From RGIG9379 sp031553005 (lineage in GTDB: Bacteria > Bacteroidota > Bacteroidia > Bacteroidales > Paludibacteraceae): 64,000 bases of DNA. A model generated the notes under the pieces. That model was given only the letters and a program-made list of their open reading frames with translations, ran no database searches and was not told where the DNA came from. The stretch spans positions 1 through 64,000 of the forward strand of contig JAVBMA010000010.1 of assembly GCA_031553005.1 (NCBI GenBank). The letters are read 5' to 3'. The translations under genes and the position numbers were made by a program. Positions 8,912 to 17,868 of this stretch are shown here, in pieces; the stretch's first letter is position 1, and each line of letters starts with the position of its first letter.

Positions 8912-9011
8912 ATAAATTCATAATATTCAGTTACCCTATTTGCTCCATCTCCTTCCCACAAATCTCCTTTATCGACTCGAAAAGCCATCCCAGTTAAGCC
9001 TTGAAATTTTC

Positions 9012-9680
9012 TCAATTAGATTTTTTCTGTTTACTAATTTTCTTTATTTCTTCTTGGGACATTTGTAAAATATTGGCAATTTGCTCAATCGTTAGATGAT
9101 TTTCTAATAAATTATGAACAGCACTTTTAATGGAATCCTCTTGTTTCTTAAGTCTTTCTTTAAAATTCTTTTCTAATTCAATCCTAATATTCTTTTCTTC
9201 ACTCTTAATTTTTTCAATCAATTTATAAGTGGGAACAAATTGGGTACTCTTTTCCAGTTCGTCCATTATCCCGGTGTCATTAAAACTAAGAAAATTTGTA
9301 GGAGTGATGATTAAATGGTCTTCAAGTTTGATTTCAATTATTTTTCCAACCTGTATCAGGCGGTCGGTTACTTCCATATCCGGTGCCGAAGGTTTCAGGT
9401 TGCCGCTTGGGTGGTTGTGCACGGCTACAACACGGGTTGCACCTTTGAGGATAGCTACACGGAACACATTCATCGGTTCGACCAATGTAGCTCTGACACT
9501 TCCCATACTGATAAGTTCGATGTACAGGATAACGCCTGCTACATTCATGCCCACAATCCAAAAATGTTCTTTCTCACGGTCAATTTTGTTTTCACGCAAC
9601 AGAATGCGTTGCATGATTTCATATAAATCCTCGGAACTATCGATTTTAATCTTGTCTTTCTCGTTTATCTTGACATTCAT
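9012..9680 (-). CDS. radC: RadC-like JAB/MPN domain protein
   Basis: 222 aa. The JAB metalloprotease signature is complete: HNHPSG at 88-93 with D101 as third ligand (H-x-H...D). The usual N-terminal helix-hairpin-helix region of chromosomal RadC is missing, as is normal for mobile-element RadC. The C-terminal ~70 residues form a charged helical extension (RIELEKNFKERLKKQEDS) ending in a possible helix-turn-helix (LTIEQIANILQMSQEEIKKI). Its role is unknown; RadC homologues are frequent in integrative elements. It precedes the relaxase on the complementary strand in the same direction. Confidence 0.85.
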   Translation of the reverse strand: MNVKINEKDKIKIDSSEDLYEIMQRILLRENKIDREKEHFWIVGMNVAGVILYIELISMGSVRATLVEPMNVFRVAILKGATRVVAVHNHPSGNLKPSAPDMEVTDRLIQVGKIIEIKLEDHLIITPTNFLSFNDTGIMDELEKSTQFVPTYKLIEKIKSEEKNIRIELEKNFKERLKKQEDSIKSAVHNLLENHLTIEQIANILQMSQEEIKKISKQKKSN

Positions 9681-9835
9681 ATGCGAAGTGTATTTTTACA
9701 AAAATAATGATTATTGAAAATAATTTAAGTTTTTTGTTCTTCTTACGGTAAATTTCTTATGATTTCTTCATATAAATCAGTTTTCTCAAAGTGGTAAAGA
9801 TAATAAAACGCAGTTATTTTTTGATATATATTATT

Positions 9836-11047
9836 TCATATTTTTAATCCTTTATCCTTTTGAGGATTTGAAGGGCGAATCGTACTTTTAAATTCCTGAT
9901 ATTTCTGCCTAAACCAATCCAAGATATTCATTCCGTTCAAACTCAGCCGCAGTTTATCAGGATTATCTGGCTCTTTATCTATTTTCAGTCTGACATTTTC
10001 AGCTGTAAATTTCTGATTGTGTTCAGGAGAAAAGAACGAAGCGGATTTACCCACAAGGCTTTTGCCTTCAAATAGCATTTTGACACCTTCAACGGCAATA
10101 CCTATTTTCCGGCAAAGGGTTGCAATCCGCAATTGCTCTTTAGTTATCGGGAAGAGTTCGTGTATCAGGTTAAGCTCTTCTTGTGCTTTGTATGGCTCAT
10201 AATCGTGCTTGGCTTTTTGAAGTTTGGTTTCAATGGCAGATAGTTCCTGTTCTTTGTTTCGTAAATGCTCGTGCATTGTCAGGAATTTGTCTTGTGCCTC
10301 GTTTTTACTGTCGTACATGTCGCGCACTTTCTCATAAACTTCCTCTTTTTGCTCCTGCAATATTTCAATATTTTCTTTCAATGATTGGTTTTGGGTAAAT
10401 AACTCCCTGTAAAATTGTTGGGTAGTAATATGGCGGGCTTCCGAACCGTCAACGCCACGCTGTAATCCGTATTTATTCATTGTTGCGGCATAGCTGTCCT
10501 GATAATGTTTCAATTTATCCCTTGCCATAAGGTCGTCGGCACACAAGCGGGCGGTATTGGGATTTTTCTTTTTGTATTTCTTCTTGCCCTCCCCCACCTT
10601 CGTGGCTTTCGCTTTTCTTCTTTCTCCTGTGACAATGGGAACGACCGTTGCATGGATATGCGGTGTTTTTTCGTCCATGTGCAAAACTGCGGATACAAGG
10701 TTGTCCGCACCGAATGTTTTCCGCAACCAATCAATATTATCATAGCACCAGTCGTTGAGTTGCCCGCTTTCTTCAATGTGTTTCATTTCTTCGGGACTGC
10801 CCGAAAGCATAATGCGGATGGCCCGGACTTGGTTATGGCTGATTTTGCGGGTAATATTTGCCTTTTCTATGCGGTGTTGGATGGCTTCGGTGCGGTTGGC
10901 TACTCCTTCGGAAAATGTAAGTAATTCGCGGTTCAGGTGTGTACGGCTTTTGTCGGCATTTCTGGGGTCTATTGTCCGTTCAATATGTGCGGACATAGGA
11001 GCATCATTTCCCGATGCTTTATCCAGATGAAGTACGGCATATCCCAT
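9836..11047 (-). CDS. MobV-family relaxase (Mob/Pre)
   Basis: 403 aa. The N-terminal ~200 residues match the Mob_Pre relaxase: HLNREL (~37), and the metal-binding motif HMDEKTPHIH at 123-132. A long coiled coil follows (~220-300). Relaxases of this family nick oriT and lead a single strand into a conjugation apparatus supplied in trans; Bacteroides NBU-type elements use the same family. No tra genes are in this element, so it should be mobilizable rather than self-transmissible, with the neighbouring CTn a possible helper. The upstream 11111-11191 palindromes are the likely oriT. Confidence 0.88.
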   Translation of the reverse strand: MGYAVLHLDKASGNDAPMSAHIERTIDPRNADKSRTHLNRELLTFSEGVANRTEAIQHRIEKANITRKISHNQVRAIRIMLSGSPEEMKHIEESGQLNDWCYDNIDWLRKTFGADNLVSAVLHMDEKTPHIHATVVPIVTGERRKAKATKVGEGKKKYKKKNPNTARLCADDLMARDKLKHYQDSYAATMNKYGLQRGVDGSEARHITTQQFYRELFTQNQSLKENIEILQEQKEEVYEKVRDMYDSKNEAQDKFLTMHEHLRNKEQELSAIETKLQKAKHDYEPYKAQEELNLIHELFPITKEQLRIATLCRKIGIAVEGVKMLFEGKSLVGKSASFFSPEHNQKFTAENVRLKIDKEPDNPDKLRLSLNGMNILDWFRQKYQEFKSTIRPSNPQKDKGLKI

Positions 11048-11110
11048 AATGTTGTGCGTTATTGATTGAAGATTTTATCCTGCTTCCCAAAAGGAAGCCT
11101 TGCGGGGTTT

Positions 11111-11191
11111 CCAAAGGGGTGCAATCCCTTTGGCTTATTAGGGCATTTTTAGTGCAGTGCAACGGAGCGTGAAAAAAATGCCCTAATAAGC
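11111..11191. other. Candidate oriT of the tRNA-Val element
   Basis: Just upstream of the relaxase are two inverted repeats. One is CCAAAGGG (11111-11118) with CCCTTTGG (11126-11133). The other is an 18-bp perfect repeat at 11133-11150 and 11174-11191 (GCTTATTAGGGCATTTTT and complement) enclosing 23 bases with GTGCAGTGCAACGGAGCG. The position between primase and mobV genes and the paired stems fit a relaxase origin. The nick site is not identified. Confidence 0.6.
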
Positions 11192-11229
11192 TATGGCTTT
11201 TCTTTAAAAGCCCCTGCGGCATCGTCCGC

Positions 11230-12150
11230 CTAAAGTTTGAACCCCTTGCGTACCTGCTTCACGGGAAGCAGTTTTTTACCACACAGGTAATCGTTCAGGT
11301 CTTTGTATTCTTTATACTGTGTTGAACGATTATGCACAGTAGAGTTTGTAGATTTGATTAACTCGGTCGCTTTTCTTCCTGCCTCATCGTTATCCAAATA
11401 GGTATAAATTTCCTTGTGCAATTTTAGAAAATCCATTGCCTTGTGAATATTGGCAACAGAGTTAAGAATAACGGCATCGTTGCTTGTCTTTTCTATTTTC
11501 CGTAATGTAAGATATGAAAGGAAATCCCAAAAGCCTTCAAAAACCAAACAGGTATTACCACCATTGGAAAAGGTCGTTATTTCTTTCGGGGATATACAAC
11601 CCTTGAAATTGGGTGGACAGCTTAATTCGTATCCTCCCTTGTCATTTTTGAATCCGATAGCAAAATAATCTTTATCCCGGTTTTGGTAATGAATTTCCCT
11701 GCAATATTGGTTTGCCAAAGCCAAGTCAATTTTTCGTTCTTTTATCCAGTCAATTAATTTGGGATGGGTAACCGGAATAATTTTATACCGGCGAAAGGAA
11801 AATGAATTACTGTTGGTGTGTTGTGATGTTGCAACATTGGTATGGCTATGCGTTGGGACATTTGGCTGTTGTAACAGTTGTGTGTTCAGGCATATATTTT
11901 CAAGTTTGGTTGCAGCTTGGTGGAAAGAGATGTTTTCCATTTTCATAACGAGGTCAATTATTGAACCGCCTTCATTTGCCCCGAAATCGTACCACAGGTT
12001 TTTCTCGTAATCGACCTTGAAGCTTGGATTTTTATCTTCACGAAATGGGGAATAATACATGCCTGCTTGTGCGTTTTCTTTTTGTGGACTAATGCCTTTC
12101 TGTTCAAGATAATTCCTGATGCTGATGCGTTTTATTTCTTCGAGTGCCAT
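11230..12150 (-). CDS. Toprim-domain DNA primase of a mobilizable element
   Basis: 306 aa. The N-terminal ~100 residues follow the zinc-finger CHC2 primase fold (YYSPFREDKNPSF, WYDFGANEGGSIIDLVM) but lack the zinc cysteines at the expected places. A Toprim domain follows: CLVFEGFWDFLSYL (metal-binding Glu) and YTYLDNDEAGRKA (Asp-x-Asp). It probably primes the complementary strand after transfer or excision. Between the two domains is a T/S/H/N-rich linker (PNVPTHSHTNVATSQHTNS). It lies between the HTH gene and oriT. Confidence 0.85.
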   Translation of the reverse strand: MALEEIKRISIRNYLEQKGISPQKENAQAGMYYSPFREDKNPSFKVDYEKNLWYDFGANEGGSIIDLVMKMENISFHQAATKLENICLNTQLLQQPNVPTHSHTNVATSQHTNSNSFSFRRYKIIPVTHPKLIDWIKERKIDLALANQYCREIHYQNRDKDYFAIGFKNDKGGYELSCPPNFKGCISPKEITTFSNGGNTCLVFEGFWDFLSYLTLRKIEKTSNDAVILNSVANIHKAMDFLKLHKEIYTYLDNDEAGRKATELIKSTNSTVHNRSTQYKEYKDLNDYLCGKKLLPVKQVRKGFKL

Positions 12151-12176
12151 ATTATTGATTTTTTTCTTTCACAGGA

Positions 12177-12515
12177 TTATTTTTTACGCCTTGCATTTTT
12201 GGCAAGGGTTAATGATATTTCCGATTGGTTATGTTGGGGTTTCGTCTGGCTTTCTGCCCATGAAAGAATTTCGTTGCGGGAGAACACTAATTTATGACCA
12301 AACTTCCGGCAGGGGATTTTTCCCGATGCTGTCAGTTTATAGAGCTTTGCTTTTGACAGGATATAACCATATTGGGTTAACAAAGCAAGTGCACCGGATA
12401 ATGTCATGGTGTCTATTTCCGTTTTCGGTTGTTGATTGACTTGAAGTATTTTTGATATTTCTTCGTGTACAATAGCGCGAAGTTTATCTTCTTCTGTTAC
12501 AATAATATTTGTCAT
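12177..12515 (-). CDS. Helix-turn-helix (excisionase-like) DNA-binding protein
   Basis: 112 aa from ATG 12515. The C-terminal half reads as a MerR/excisionase-type domain: ILSKAKLYKLTASGKIPCRKFGHKLVFSRNEILSWAES, with the typical 'kiPc.k.g.k..f...ei..W' pattern. Proteins of this kind sit beside primase and relaxase genes in Bacteroides mobilizable elements and may control excision. It is 26 bases upstream of the primase start. Confidence 0.8.
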   Translation of the reverse strand: MTNIIVTEEDKLRAIVHEEISKILQVNQQPKTEIDTMTLSGALALLTQYGYILSKAKLYKLTASGKIPCRKFGHKLVFSRNEILSWAESQTKPQHNQSEISLTLAKNARRKK

Positions 12516-12663
12516 GATTTCTTTGTCTTTTTGATGATACGGCACAAAGATATGATGATATTTTACTTAATTATGAGAGTTTTAGGAGGTGGCACAAGTT
12601 GGCTTCAATTGTCCGTAGTTAGGTAAGACAAACCATTAAAATTTTAATGGTTTAGGGTTGTAA

Positions 12664-12705
12664 AAAAACAAAAGACATTCATATTTTCATACGAATGCCT
12701 TTTGT
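12664..12705 (-). terminator. Terminator of the BspA-like gene
   Basis: On the minus strand a 16-bp stem (CAAAAGGCATTCGTAT with ATATGAATGTCTTTTG, G-T pairs allowed) with a GAAA loop is followed by seven T. It lies 32 bases after the stop at 12737. Confidence 0.88.
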
Positions 12706-12736
12706 TGATGATTAAATGATTTGAAAATTTATGGAT

Positions 12737-14962
12737 TTATTTTACCAAAACTTTTTGTGATATATCGCCTACACGAACAACATACACGCCCGCTTGCGAA
12801 ACAGAAACGGTTGTTTTGCCCTTAGATATGCAACGCCCCAAAATATTATAAACCGACACCGGATAATTTTCTGCACCCTCTATTACAATATTATTACCTG
12901 CACTTCGGATAATTACGCCCATACTGCTAATGCTTGGTAAAAAGGTGGTTTCGTATTCTTCAATCATAAAAGTGCTCCATACTTCGTCTGCCAAGTATAA
13001 TTCTTTGGTTCCGGCAGGGACTTTTAATATGCAACTCGAAGTTTCTACACCCCGAAAAACAGCTTTATCTTTAATATCCAGAGGTATATCCCATTCTACA
13101 GTTACTTCCTGCAAACCGCTACAATCTTCAAAAGCATAAAATCCAATGCTTGTGATATTCTTGGGAATGGTAATTGTATTAATTTTTGAACAATTATTAA
13201 AAATATTTTTTGATAAAGTTTCCAATCCTTTTGGTATTGAAGCAGATACGGCATTATAACAATTCCTAAAAGCTGTTTCACCAATGCTTGTTACACCTTC
13301 AGGAAGATTAAGGCTAGGAAGTTCATAGCAAGAAATAAAAGCGTAAAGCCCAATGGTTTCCAATTTGGAAGGGAATGTAAAGTTTTTCAGTTTTTCGCAA
13401 CTCTGGAAAGCATGCATACCAATCTCTGTTACATTGTCAGACATAGTAACTGTGGCAAGCGCCTTACAATTTCTAAAAATACCATAAGGGATTTTCGTTA
13501 TTTTTCCAGGAATATTGATGGCAGTAAGCCGGTCGCATCCGTCAAAAATATAATCTCCCATACTCGTCAAACTTTCAGGAAGCGTGATAGAAGTAAACCT
13601 GCAATCTCTAAAAGCACCATCCCCTATACTTTCTACTGTACTTGGAATAGTAACCGGCAACAGCCCCAAACATTCGGAGAATGCACTGCTTCCAATACTC
13701 AACAAGCCTTCGGGAAGATTTACTTCTTTCAGATGATTACATTGATAAAAAGCGGACGAAGCAATTTCTTTGCAAGGTTGCGTAATGGTTACCTTTGTCA
13801 GTTTCGACGGTACTCCATCGAAAGGGTCAAACAAACTTTTGAGATAGCCGAGCGGAGAAGTAAACTCCGTTAAATTTACACAGCCTGCAAACGACGAACT
13901 TCCTGCACTTGTTACAGAAGAAGGAATGGTAAAAGAGGTAAAGCCTTCGCAATCTCTAAACGCAAAACTCTCAATTGTTTTCAGCGTATTTGGAAGAGAA
14001 ATCGTATTCAGTAATCCGCAACCATTAAAGGCGTTCATACCGATTGTTTTTACTCCTTCGGATACAACAACCGATTGCAGATTTTTACAATCACGGAAAG
14101 TCCAGTTTCCGGTGTTTTCGCAACCTGCCGGAATAGTAACGGAAGTAAGCCCCGATTTTTCAAAAACATTATTTCCTAATATTATATTTTCCCGCAAATT
14201 AACAGAAGTAAGTGCCGTACAACTGGAAAAAGCGTAGTTATCAATACGGCTTATGTTTTGCAGGTCAATGGACGAAAGCCCTGTACAATCAGAAAAGGTG
14301 CGTCCCGCTATGGTTGTAACTCCGCTTGGCAAGTTGATGGAAGTAAGTCCCGACCTGTAGAAAGCATATTCTCCTATTTCTGTTACGCTTTCTGGAAGTT
14401 GAACCGAAAAAGCATTCAATTTTCCTTCAAATGCGTTCGGAGCAATTTTCCTGATTCCATCTTTAATCGCAATAGTTGAATTTGTCGGAATAGTTCCGCA
14501 ATAAGTGTAGCATACATTTCCGAAATACAGAAGTCCGAAAGGCAAAGTCTTTAACCAAGGTGCATCGGTAAAAATATTAGCCCCGATGTCGGTTATCGTG
14601 CTTGGAACGGAAACCGATACAAGCGAAGAGCAGTAATAAAAAGCCTGATTACCAATGTTGCTTACTCCTTCGGGAATGACGACCGATGTTAAGCCCTGAC
14701 ACACCATAAAAGCGCCTGCACCGACACTCGTCACCTCGTAAGTAATTTGATTGTAAGCTACCGTTTGCGGTATTACAACATCTCCACTATATGAATTGGC
14801 ACGCGGATTTGCAGGGTCTTTACTTACTACTTCTACGGTGTTTGCCCCCGTGATGTCATAAAAAATCTCTGTTCCGGCAGTATTGTCGCTGAAATCATAA
14901 GCGAAAATATTTGTGCTGCATAGCAATGCCGTTGTTAAGAAAACTTGTTTTAGGGTTTTCAT
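12737..14962 (-). CDS. BspA-like leucine-rich-repeat surface protein
   Basis: 741 aa with a signal peptide (MKTLKQVFLTTALLCSTNIFA). From ~80 to ~640 it consists of LRR_5/BspA-type repeats of ~23 residues (pattern L.sI.lP..vt.Ig..aF..C). The end (VYNILGRCISKGKTTVS...GVYVVRVGD...KVLVK) is a C-terminal sorting-like beta domain, as seen in proteins exported by type IX or similar routes. BspA proteins of oral Bacteroidales bind host matrix or other bacteria; here the partner is unknown. Transcribed alone behind a structured leader at 15061-15206. Confidence 0.88.
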   Translation of the reverse strand: MKTLKQVFLTTALLCSTNIFAYDFSDNTAGTEIFYDITGANTVEVVSKDPANPRANSYSGDVVIPQTVAYNQITYEVTSVGAGAFMVCQGLTSVVIPEGVSNIGNQAFYYCSSLVSVSVPSTITDIGANIFTDAPWLKTLPFGLLYFGNVCYTYCGTIPTNSTIAIKDGIRKIAPNAFEGKLNAFSVQLPESVTEIGEYAFYRSGLTSINLPSGVTTIAGRTFSDCTGLSSIDLQNISRIDNYAFSSCTALTSVNLRENIILGNNVFEKSGLTSVTIPAGCENTGNWTFRDCKNLQSVVVSEGVKTIGMNAFNGCGLLNTISLPNTLKTIESFAFRDCEGFTSFTIPSSVTSAGSSSFAGCVNLTEFTSPLGYLKSLFDPFDGVPSKLTKVTITQPCKEIASSAFYQCNHLKEVNLPEGLLSIGSSAFSECLGLLPVTIPSTVESIGDGAFRDCRFTSITLPESLTSMGDYIFDGCDRLTAINIPGKITKIPYGIFRNCKALATVTMSDNVTEIGMHAFQSCEKLKNFTFPSKLETIGLYAFISCYELPSLNLPEGVTSIGETAFRNCYNAVSASIPKGLETLSKNIFNNCSKINTITIPKNITSIGFYAFEDCSGLQEVTVEWDIPLDIKDKAVFRGVETSSCILKVPAGTKELYLADEVWSTFMIEEYETTFLPSISSMGVIIRSAGNNIVIEGAENYPVSVYNILGRCISKGKTTVSVSQAGVYVVRVGDISQKVLVK

Positions 14963-15060
14963 GATGATTTAAAGTTTTAAAGTTAAAAATCAGTTTCAAG
15001 GTTATACAAAAAAATCCTATAAAAAAATAGCAAAAACTAACCAATTTTTGACAATAAAAC

Positions 15061-15206
15061 GGCGCGGAAACAACCTATCCGAAACCCAGGTTACCACGCC
15101 TATTGTATCAAACAAGTTGCACCACGCCGCAATGAACGGCGCTTCACAAACTTATTCTTGATACAATAACTCGTTTTACGAGTCAAATGGTGGTAAATTG
15201 GGTTTC
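15061..15206 (-). ncRNA. Structured RNA or regulatory leader upstream of the BspA-like gene
   Basis: Five nested stems are visible: 15081-15088 with 15199-15206 (GAAACCCA), 15091-15097 with 15190-15196 (TTACCAC), 15101-15111 with 15158-15168 (11 bp), and hairpins 15125-15129/15137-15141 and 15170-15174/15178-15182. On the minus strand a competing hairpin can form from GGCGTGGTAACCT (ending at 15100) and AGGTT...CCGCGCC (to 15061), using the same bases as the first two stems. The start codon is 98 bases downstream on the minus strand. No Rfam family is assigned. Confidence 0.5.
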
Positions 15207-15668
15207 AAGAATAGCAGTAAATCGCTATCTATATGTCTTTAAATTGTATTTAAAATGTCTGTTTCGTTTATTTTTCTTTAAAATTCTATATTGCAAATGT
15301 AAAAATACTTCTTGAAATTTTGAATTTTGTCATTCAAAAATCGAAAACATAATTGTACGCCTGTGTTTCTGTGTAAATTATTTAACATTTCCCTTGCCGA
15401 ATTTTTCGGTCAATTTTTGCGACACTGTCGCAAGAATTTGTTGCTCAGATTCGAAATAAGTTTCACATTGGGTTTCGAAAACAATATGATTGCCTATTGA
15501 GCAGTATAAACAGTGAGTTTTTACCCGTAAAAACTATTCCATTAATACGCAAAAAACTGCGATAAAAAAGGATGAATCAGAAGAAAATGCAAAATTTTGT
15601 CGAAAATCATTCTTGTATTATGTCATCTAAGAGGATAGATAATTTATTAAGACAGTAATTTTCCTATA
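15207..15668. other. Non-coding gap
   Basis: 462 bases, AT-rich, between the structured leader and the abiEii stop. I see no open frame with coding character and no clear terminator. Confidence 0.5.
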
Positions 15669-16688
15669 TTATTCAATACTTACAGACCTGAACCGTTCAT
15701 TCAATTCCGTAATTCGTTCGATGAGTTTATCAAACGATAAAGATTCTCCATAAACCATCGTAGATTGCATTCTTGAATAATCATCCTTCCAATATGACAT
15801 AACTTCGGTTGGTGGAACAAAAGAAATTGTATGAGGCATAAGTGTGTTATAATCAAAATCTTTAATTCCGATAAACCTTCGACGATGTTCTACTATGGTT
15901 TGATATAATTCCTTATTCTGCAATGCTTCTTGAGCAATAGGCTTATCCATAAGTTTTTCCAAATCATATATATGTCTGGACATTCGGTCTATTCTGATGT
16001 CTTTTGTTTCTTTTGCAAATTCCTCGTGAAGTAGAAATGCTTTTTCGAGAAATGTCCGTTTGGGGGATACCGCTTTGATTGAAAATAGCTTATCTGCAAA
16101 TTTGGCATCGGGAAGTGATTGTGAAATAATAGAATTTACTTCAACATCTTCAAGCGGTTCATTCATAGACCTACCGCTAACCTCGACTATCACTTTATTT
16201 AAAACATAAGTTGAAGGTAAAAACAGGGAGTGGTAATGTACTTCAATTTTTTCAGGGTCAGTAGTAGTTACCGGTGTGATATTTACTTTAACCTCGAAAA
16301 GAGAGGGTTGAACGCCTAAATTTATTATCTGTTTCTCTAATTCAAATTGCATCGTTTCTCTGGCAAAAGTGCAAGATGCCCGTCGAAGTTTATCACTAAT
16401 TTGGGTTTTAGACAATTCGCCACTAAAACCCAAAAATTCTCTGCTTATAGCAATATCAATGTCTTCGGATATTCGTTCAATCAAATTCCAACATTTGCTT
16501 AATGATGTTCCGCCTTTGAATGAAATATGTTCGGCAAAAGATGAAGTGAATAATGCCCTTAATACGAGTGTTACCCACCAATCTTTCTCTACTGTTTCAA
16601 CAGATATGCCGCTTTCAATGGCAATTGTACTGATGTATCTTTTTCGCTGTTCTTCGGGTAACTCAATCCAATTCCTTATCGCTTCCAT
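15669..16688 (-). CDS. abiEii: AbiEii/AbiGii-family nucleotidyltransferase toxin
   Basis: 339 aa. The nucleotidyltransferase core is clear: KGGTSLSKCW (58-67) and SEDIDIAI (74-81), corresponding to the GS and DxD motifs of AbiEii. Toxins of this family add nucleotides to tRNA acceptor ends and stop growth on phage infection. The start overlaps the abiEi-like gene by 26 bases (16663-16688), giving a co-translated antitoxin-toxin pair in the usual order. Confidence 0.88.
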   Translation of the reverse strand: MEAIRNWIELPEEQRKRYISTIAIESGISVETVEKDWWVTLVLRALFTSSFAEHISFKGGTSLSKCWNLIERISEDIDIAISREFLGFSGELSKTQISDKLRRASCTFARETMQFELEKQIINLGVQPSLFEVKVNITPVTTTDPEKIEVHYHSLFLPSTYVLNKVIVEVSGRSMNEPLEDVEVNSIISQSLPDAKFADKLFSIKAVSPKRTFLEKAFLLHEEFAKETKDIRIDRMSRHIYDLEKLMDKPIAQEALQNKELYQTIVEHRRRFIGIKDFDYNTLMPHTISFVPPTEVMSYWKDDYSRMQSTMVYGESLSFDKLIERITELNERFRSVSIE

Positions 16689-17283
16689 TGATTATGTTTT
16701 TTATTATGTTGCGTTCCCATGCTGGCATAAGGGGCAAATCTTTTTCTATTTTGCTTTTATCCTCTTTCAACAAAATGGGAGTTATTGTTGCAATATCTTC
16801 ACTTGTTACAAGGTCTTTTCCTATTTCAGACAAAGCAGAAGCTACTAACATAGTGATATAGCTTTTGTATGCAAAATTTTTAGACGCCGCTTTTTTAAAT
16901 GTGATTTTACTCTTTCCTATTTTTACTTTTCGAGGAGTTGTGTCAGTCAGAAAAACCACATTTGTAGGCACTTGTGTAGATAATCCCAATTTATTTTTTG
17001 CATAATCGCCTGTAGGAATAATTCGAGCTTTATCTCTTTTTGCCAATGCTTCTGCTACATTCTCAATAGAAGGCAAAAGATTTATTCCCAAATCTTTATC
17101 AACTATTGGATAATAGAAAATGCCAGGAGCAAGGCGTAATAGAGTCTTGTTGTTTACCAAGCGCATCAAAGCAATACGCACAGCTCCTTCACTTCCAAAA
17201 TCTTGAAAGTCATTCGTAAAGTATATTCTTCCTCGTTTCCTTTTTGATATATACTTTTCTATCTCTTTTTCAGTACTTTGCAT
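16663..17283 (-). CDS. abiEi: AbiEi-type antitoxin (DUF6088)
   Basis: 206 aa from ATG 17283. The N-terminal winged-helix region (SEGAVRIALMRLVNNKTLLRLAPGIFYYP) and the following segment (PTGDYAKNKLGLSTQVP) fit DUF6088/AbiEi antitoxins, which repress their own promoter and neutralise AbiEii. The 17319 alternative start adds a hydrophobic LLLLLQ stretch outside the family and is less likely. It overlaps the toxin gene at its 3' end. Confidence 0.85.
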   Translation of the reverse strand: MQSTEKEIEKYISKRKRGRIYFTNDFQDFGSEGAVRIALMRLVNNKTLLRLAPGIFYYPIVDKDLGINLLPSIENVAEALAKRDKARIIPTGDYAKNKLGLSTQVPTNVVFLTDTTPRKVKIGKSKITFKKAASKNFAYKSYITMLVASALSEIGKDLVTSEDIATITPILLKEDKSKIEKDLPLMPAWERNIIKNIINGSDKELD

Positions 17284-17451
17284 GTGTATTTCACTGTTAT
17301 TTTGTAACAAAAGTAGCATATTTTTGTTACAAAAGCATGTTTTGACAAGTTATTTTCAGTAGTCTTTAAATTGTGCAGCAAGCTGCTGCATCTTTATGTT
17401 ATGCTCAAATATTGTGTTTTGTGTAGCATTTTACACCTTGATTTTGTGATA

Positions 17452-17613
17452 TTATTCATTGCTAAAATTCGTCAAAAACGCTGCATTTTTAATCCGTTCT
17501 TCTTTTTCAAAAGAAGCCAGATAGCTTTCCGTTGTTTTCAAATCACTGTGTCCCAAACTATCGAAAATATAGGCAATATTCGCTCCACTTCTTTTCAAAA
17601 CGCTTGCAACTTA
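17452..17613 (-). pseudogene. 3' remnant of a second tyrosine integrase
   Basis: The minus strand encodes SVLKRSGANIAYIFDSLG, then HSDLKTTESYLASFEKEE and a normal TAA stop at 17452-17454, nearly identical to the C-terminus of the integrase at 19330. The match ends at about 17613 within ...ACTTGCAA, after which the sequence is unrelated. Only the last ~53 codons survive, including the catalytic Tyr. From 17614 to 17868 I see nothing else. Confidence 0.8.
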
Positions 17614-17868
17614 TATATAATTTTTCGCCCATTTGTGTTTCAGCATATTTTCGGAAATATACAATTGCTTGCCTGCTTTTTATTCTATTTTTTCGGAGCT
17701 TCCAGAATCCCGAAGTTCCCTTTTTGCACTAAAACATAAGTGACTGCTATATTTTAAGTATTTAAGCTAAATCTAAAAATATTTTTTGAAAAATAATTAC
17801 AGCTTCAAGTGATTATGATTTTTCGTTAGAATTTTGGGACAAATTTATGATAGATTTGAGACAAAATA

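Noticed and set aside
10505..10924. 139-aa frame opposite the relaxase gene
   Set aside because: Complement of the conserved relaxase domain; no independent start signal or family.
13412..13873. 153-aa frame opposite the BspA-like gene
   Set aside because: Results from the repeat structure of the LRR gene on the other strand.
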